Positions 61,749 through 64,000 of a stretch of DNA of 64,000 bases are shown piece after piece (position 1 is the stretch's first letter; each line of letters begins with the position of its first letter). The translations under genes were made by a program, and so were the position numbers. Under the pieces are notes generated by a model that was not told where the DNA came from, ran no database searches, and worked only from the letters and a program-made list of their open reading frames with translations. This DNA is from Gammaproteobacteria bacterium (lineage in GTDB: Bacteria > Pseudomonadota > Gammaproteobacteria > Steroidobacterales > Rariloculaceae): the NCBI GenBank assembly GCA_017577365.1, contig PKRJ01000001.1, forward strand, positions 62,001 through 126,000, read 5' to 3'.

Positions 61749-62123
61749 ATGTCAACGACGCGAATGGCCCGACTGAGATCATGGACGGTCGTTTCGGTCG
61801 CCGCGCTCGTGATGTGCTCGACAGCGTCGGCCGACACGCTCCGCTGCGGGAACAAGGTGATATCACGGGGCGATCATGCGAGCCGGGTGCTGCGCTACTG
61901 CGGCGAGCCGGTCGCGGTCCAGTCCTGGGTCGTGCAACGCGGGGTCGTCTTCGGCTCGGTGTTCAGGCCGGGGCTCGGCTTCGTCGAGGACGTGCTGATC
62001 GAGGAGTGGACCTACAACTTCGGCCCGCAGAAGCTGATGCGCCAGATTCGCTTCGCGAACGGCTTCGTCGAGAAGGTCGAGCACTTGGGCTACGGCTACC
62101 TGCCGGCGAAGAATCGCGGCTGA
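61749..62123 (+). CDS. DUF2845 family exported protein
   Basis: A 124-residue periplasmic protein with a signal peptide (LRSWTVVSVAALVMCSTASA) and the DUF2845 pattern: DTLRCGNKVISRGDHASRVLRYCGEP (shortened here), then WTYNFGPQKLMRQIRFANGFV and LGYGYLP. The cysteine pair RCG and YCGEP could form a disulfide. The role of this family is unknown; it is common in Pseudomonas and Xanthomonadales. It lies between gshA and the bactofilin gene, probably in its own transcript. Confidence 0.87.
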   Translation: MSTTRMARLRSWTVVSVAALVMCSTASADTLRCGNKVISRGDHASRVLRYCGEPVAVQSWVVQRGVVFGSVFRPGLGFVEDVLIEEWTYNFGPQKLMRQIRFANGFVEKVEHLGYGYLPAKNRG

Positions 62124-62184
62124 CGTCTCCCGTCCCGCCCGAACTTCCGCTACCTTTCGGGCCCGGGCCACGCGGAGCATCGGC

Positions 62185-62577
62185 ATGACCACACCCAAGA
62201 GGCGAATCGGCGATCTCGTGAGCGGACCGACGACGTTCGTCGCCGCGGCAACGAAGATCGTCGGCAAGATCGTCGGCCAGGGCCCGTACGTGTTCTGCGG
62301 CACCGTCGAAGGCGACTGCGACATCGACGGGACGGTCACGCTCGCCGCCGGCGGCCTGTGGAAAGGGTCGCTGCGCGCGACCGACGTGGTCGTCGCGGGC
62401 ACGGTCGACGGCGACGTGATCGCTCGGCGCAAGGTCGAGGTCGGCACGACGGGCAAAGTGCTCGGCCGGCTCGAGGGCGATTCCGTCGCGATTGCCCGAG
62501 GCGCGGTGATCGAGGGCGAGGTGCTGGTCCGGAGCGGCCGCGAGCCGACGACTTTCGAGGAGAAGCGCAAACGCTGA
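62185..62577 (+). CDS. bactofilin-like polymerising protein
   Basis: A 130-residue protein with the bactofilin right-handed beta-helix pattern of repeated hydrophobic turns (IVGKIVGQGPYVFCGTVEGD, VTLAAGGLWKGSLRATDVVV, AGTVDGDVIARRKVEVGTTG, KVLGRLEGDSVAIARGAVIE, then GEVLV). Bactofilins polymerise without nucleotide and act in cell shape or stalk formation. It is followed by the convergent YheT gene, 17 bases away. Here there is no adjacent M23 peptidase gene, which often accompanies bactofilins. Confidence 0.85.
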   Translation: MTTPKRRIGDLVSGPTTFVAAATKIVGKIVGQGPYVFCGTVEGDCDIDGTVTLAAGGLWKGSLRATDVVVAGTVDGDVIARRKVEVGTTGKVLGRLEGDSVAIARGAVIEGEVLVRSGREPTTFEEKRKR

Positions 62578-62594
62578 CGGGGCGCTCAGGCGGT

Positions 62595-63590
62595 TCAGCC
62601 GAGGACGTCGAGCTCCGTTCGGAGCTGCCGGTCGAGCCAGCAGCCCAGGAAGAAATCCTCGACGAAGCCGCAATGTCCGCCGCCCGGTGCCCTCGTGATC
62701 TCGAGCGCCGGCGGGCGGGCGACCGCCGCGAGATCCGCGATCGGAATCACCGGATCGTCCTCGGCGACGATCATCCGCGCCGGGACCTCGAGGCCGGCGA
62801 GCCGGTCGCCCGTCAGCGAGTAGCCGTTCAGATACGCGTCGAGGTCCGGGAACTCGGTGTAGCGCTCGACGAAGTACGCCGTCGTCTCGGTCAGTGTGCG
62901 GAACCGTTCGAGCCGGCCGAAGTCGTAGAGCTTCGGAAAGGCCGCCGCCTTCGCCCGGAGCGAGCGGCGCCACCGCCGCAGGAAGTAGTGGCGGTATATC
63001 CAGAGGCCGCTCTCGAGCGCTTGCATCGTGCTGTGCGGCCGCAGCACCGGACAAATCGCGATGACCCGGTCGAGCGTAAGGCCATAGCTCGGCGCGACCG
63101 CGGCGACCCTGAGGGCGAAATTGCCGCCGAGCGAGTAGCCGATCAGCACGACTCGCGGGGCCGGGTGACGCGCCGCCGCCTCGGCCACGGCGCGGACGAC
63201 CTCGTCGAGGCGGCACGAGTGGAACAGGCCCTCGTTCAGCGCGTGAGTGTTCCCGTGATCGCGGAAATTCAGGCGAAAAACGCCGTAGCCCAAGCCGTGC
63301 GCGAGCGCCCCGGCCGAGAGGATGTACTGCGAGTCGGCCGACCCTTCCCAGCCGTGCAGCAACACGACGAGTCCCTTCGGCCGACCGGCGGACGGGCTGT
63401 AATACCCGAGCAGGCGTGCGTCGCCGCAATCGAGGATCTCCGCGGTCGACACCGAAAGCAGCGCCGCGGCCCGCCGCCGGGCGAGCCAGTCCCGAACCGG
63501 CCAGCTGCCGAGCAGGGACTGGACGTGCGCATGACGGAGAAGTCGAGGCGGGTCGAAAACGAGACCGGCTGTGTCGAGCACCCCGCTCAT
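62595..63590 (-). CDS. YheT-family alpha/beta hydrolase
   Basis: A 331-residue serine hydrolase of the UPF0017/YheT group. It has the N-terminal phrase FDPPRLLRHAHVQSLLGSWP, the oxyanion region VVLLHGWEGSADSQYIL, FRLNFRDHGNTHALNEGLFH, the nucleophile elbow GYSLGGN and the late DDPVIPI and GGGHCGFVE segments that supply the acid and histidine. The protein may act on acyl esters; substrates of this family are not settled. ATG 63590 gives a natural start; the frame extends to 63671 without similarity. Confidence 0.93.
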   Translation of the reverse strand: MSGVLDTAGLVFDPPRLLRHAHVQSLLGSWPVRDWLARRRAAALLSVSTAEILDCGDARLLGYYSPSAGRPKGLVVLLHGWEGSADSQYILSAGALAHGLGYGVFRLNFRDHGNTHALNEGLFHSCRLDEVVRAVAEAAARHPAPRVVLIGYSLGGNFALRVAAVAPSYGLTLDRVIAICPVLRPHSTMQALESGLWIYRHYFLRRWRRSLRAKAAAFPKLYDFGRLERFRTLTETTAYFVERYTEFPDLDAYLNGYSLTGDRLAGLEVPARMIVAEDDPVIPIADLAAVARPPALEITRAPGGGHCGFVEDFFLGCWLDRQLRTELDVLG

Positions 63591-63706
63591 AGTAGACTCG
63601 TGTCTGCCGAGGCCTTGTGCAGGGCGAGTCCCACAGGGCGGCCCGGACGGACAATAACTATAACAAAGCATTCCAGCTACCCTTGATCCGAGCCCGACCG
63701 ACGTCG

Positions 63707-64000
63707 ATGCAATTGCGCAGGCATCCTTTGACCGTCGCTGCCGTCATGGCGGCGGTGCTCGCGTGCGCCGGCGTTCTTTTCGCGTTGCGCGTCGGGGACC
63801 GGATCGGCGAAGGCACCCTTGCCGTGTCCCTGCTCGCGCTGCTCGCTTTCGCCGGCGTCGCGGCCGTCGGCCTCTCTCTCGCCGCGACGCGCGGCTTCGC
63901 GGTGCTGATGCGGCGCGCCGACGACGCGCTCGGCAAGCAACGTTCGATCGCGAGCCATCTCGACGAGATCTTTTCCGCGGTCGGCGACGGCGTTCTCGTC
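63707..64000 (+). CDS. membrane sensor protein, N-terminal part (cut by window end)
   Basis: An open frame from ATG 63707 runs past the window end, giving 98 residues. It has two hydrophobic segments (LTVAAVMAAVLACAGVLFAL and LAVSLLALLAFAGVAAVGLS) separated by a short loop, then RADDALGKQRSIASHLDEIF and SAVGDGVLV, the start of a PAS-like fold. This suggests a membrane sensor such as a diguanylate cyclase or histidine kinase, but the output domain is missing. It is divergent from the YheT gene across about 116 bases. Confidence 0.7.
   Translation, partial: MQLRRHPLTVAAVMAAVLACAGVLFALRVGDRIGEGTLAVSLLALLAFAGVAAVGLSLAATRGFAVLMRRADDALGKQRSIASHLDEIFSAVGDGVLV

Overview
The window reads as a high-GC gammaproteobacterial chromosome segment, and nothing in it looks like plasmid or phage. 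Supporting marks are the dnaG-rpoD pair, a long Lhr helicase, OmpW, TonB-dependent uptake, GlnK, GshA, YqcC, MsrPQ and a YgiM-type SH3 protein. Codon use is strongly G/C at third positions throughout, which creates very long antisense shadow ORFs; these were ignored. A deep-branching Xanthomonadales, Steroidobacterales or Woeseiales relative is my best guess, but this is inference.

Layout. 1-5.6 kb: the end of dnaG, rpoD with a strong terminator, two small conserved genes, then a tRNA gene with anticodon CAU split by a 262-nt group I intron, a zinc-ribbon gene and a small secreted protein. 5.7-18.2 kb: a secreted inhibitory serpin, a Tat-exported carotenoid oxygenase, OmpW divergent from an FNR-type iron-sulfur regulator with an FNR box between them, a P2-type ATPase, a GST, a DUF423 protein, Ddl and a TonB receptor. 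18.2-27.4 kb: Lhr, a P-loop ATPase, a nested inverted-repeat element, a rhomboid protease, Ogt, a DUF1134 lipoprotein and a coiled-coil protein. 27.5-32.2 kb: a three-gene 2-oxoacid:acceptor oxidoreductase operon (korC-korA-korB order). 32.7-40.9 kb: a TPR-TonB protein, a tandem universal stress protein, a Cpx-like two-component pair, a second inverted-repeat element, GlnK, MsrPQ and an SH3 protein.

41.0-43.75 kb holds the most unusual locus. A PAS-containing sigma-54 activator faces away from a small exported protein gene. Between them lie three copies of a 12-bp palindrome and a near-consensus -24/-12 promoter. Behind the small gene come three hairpins with different stems but matching 11-nt loops carrying CTCCCCC, which resembles an anti-Shine-Dalgarno sequence. 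Two homologous structured modules follow, each ending in a T tract and each able to form two mutually exclusive stems. I read this as a sigma-54-driven mRNA/sRNA hybrid locus with C-rich target-binding loops and duplicated terminators or switches.

43.8-64 kb: dihydroorotase, a Gld-type ABC operon (ATPase, permease, GldG-like, DUF4340), threonine deaminase, two linked unknown genes, an SLC13 transporter with RCK_C domains, an SRPBCC protein, a quinone oxidoreductase, a ferredoxin reductase, two membrane-anchored unknowns, GshA, a DUF2845 protein, a bactofilin, a YheT-type hydrolase and the start of a membrane sensor cut by the window end.
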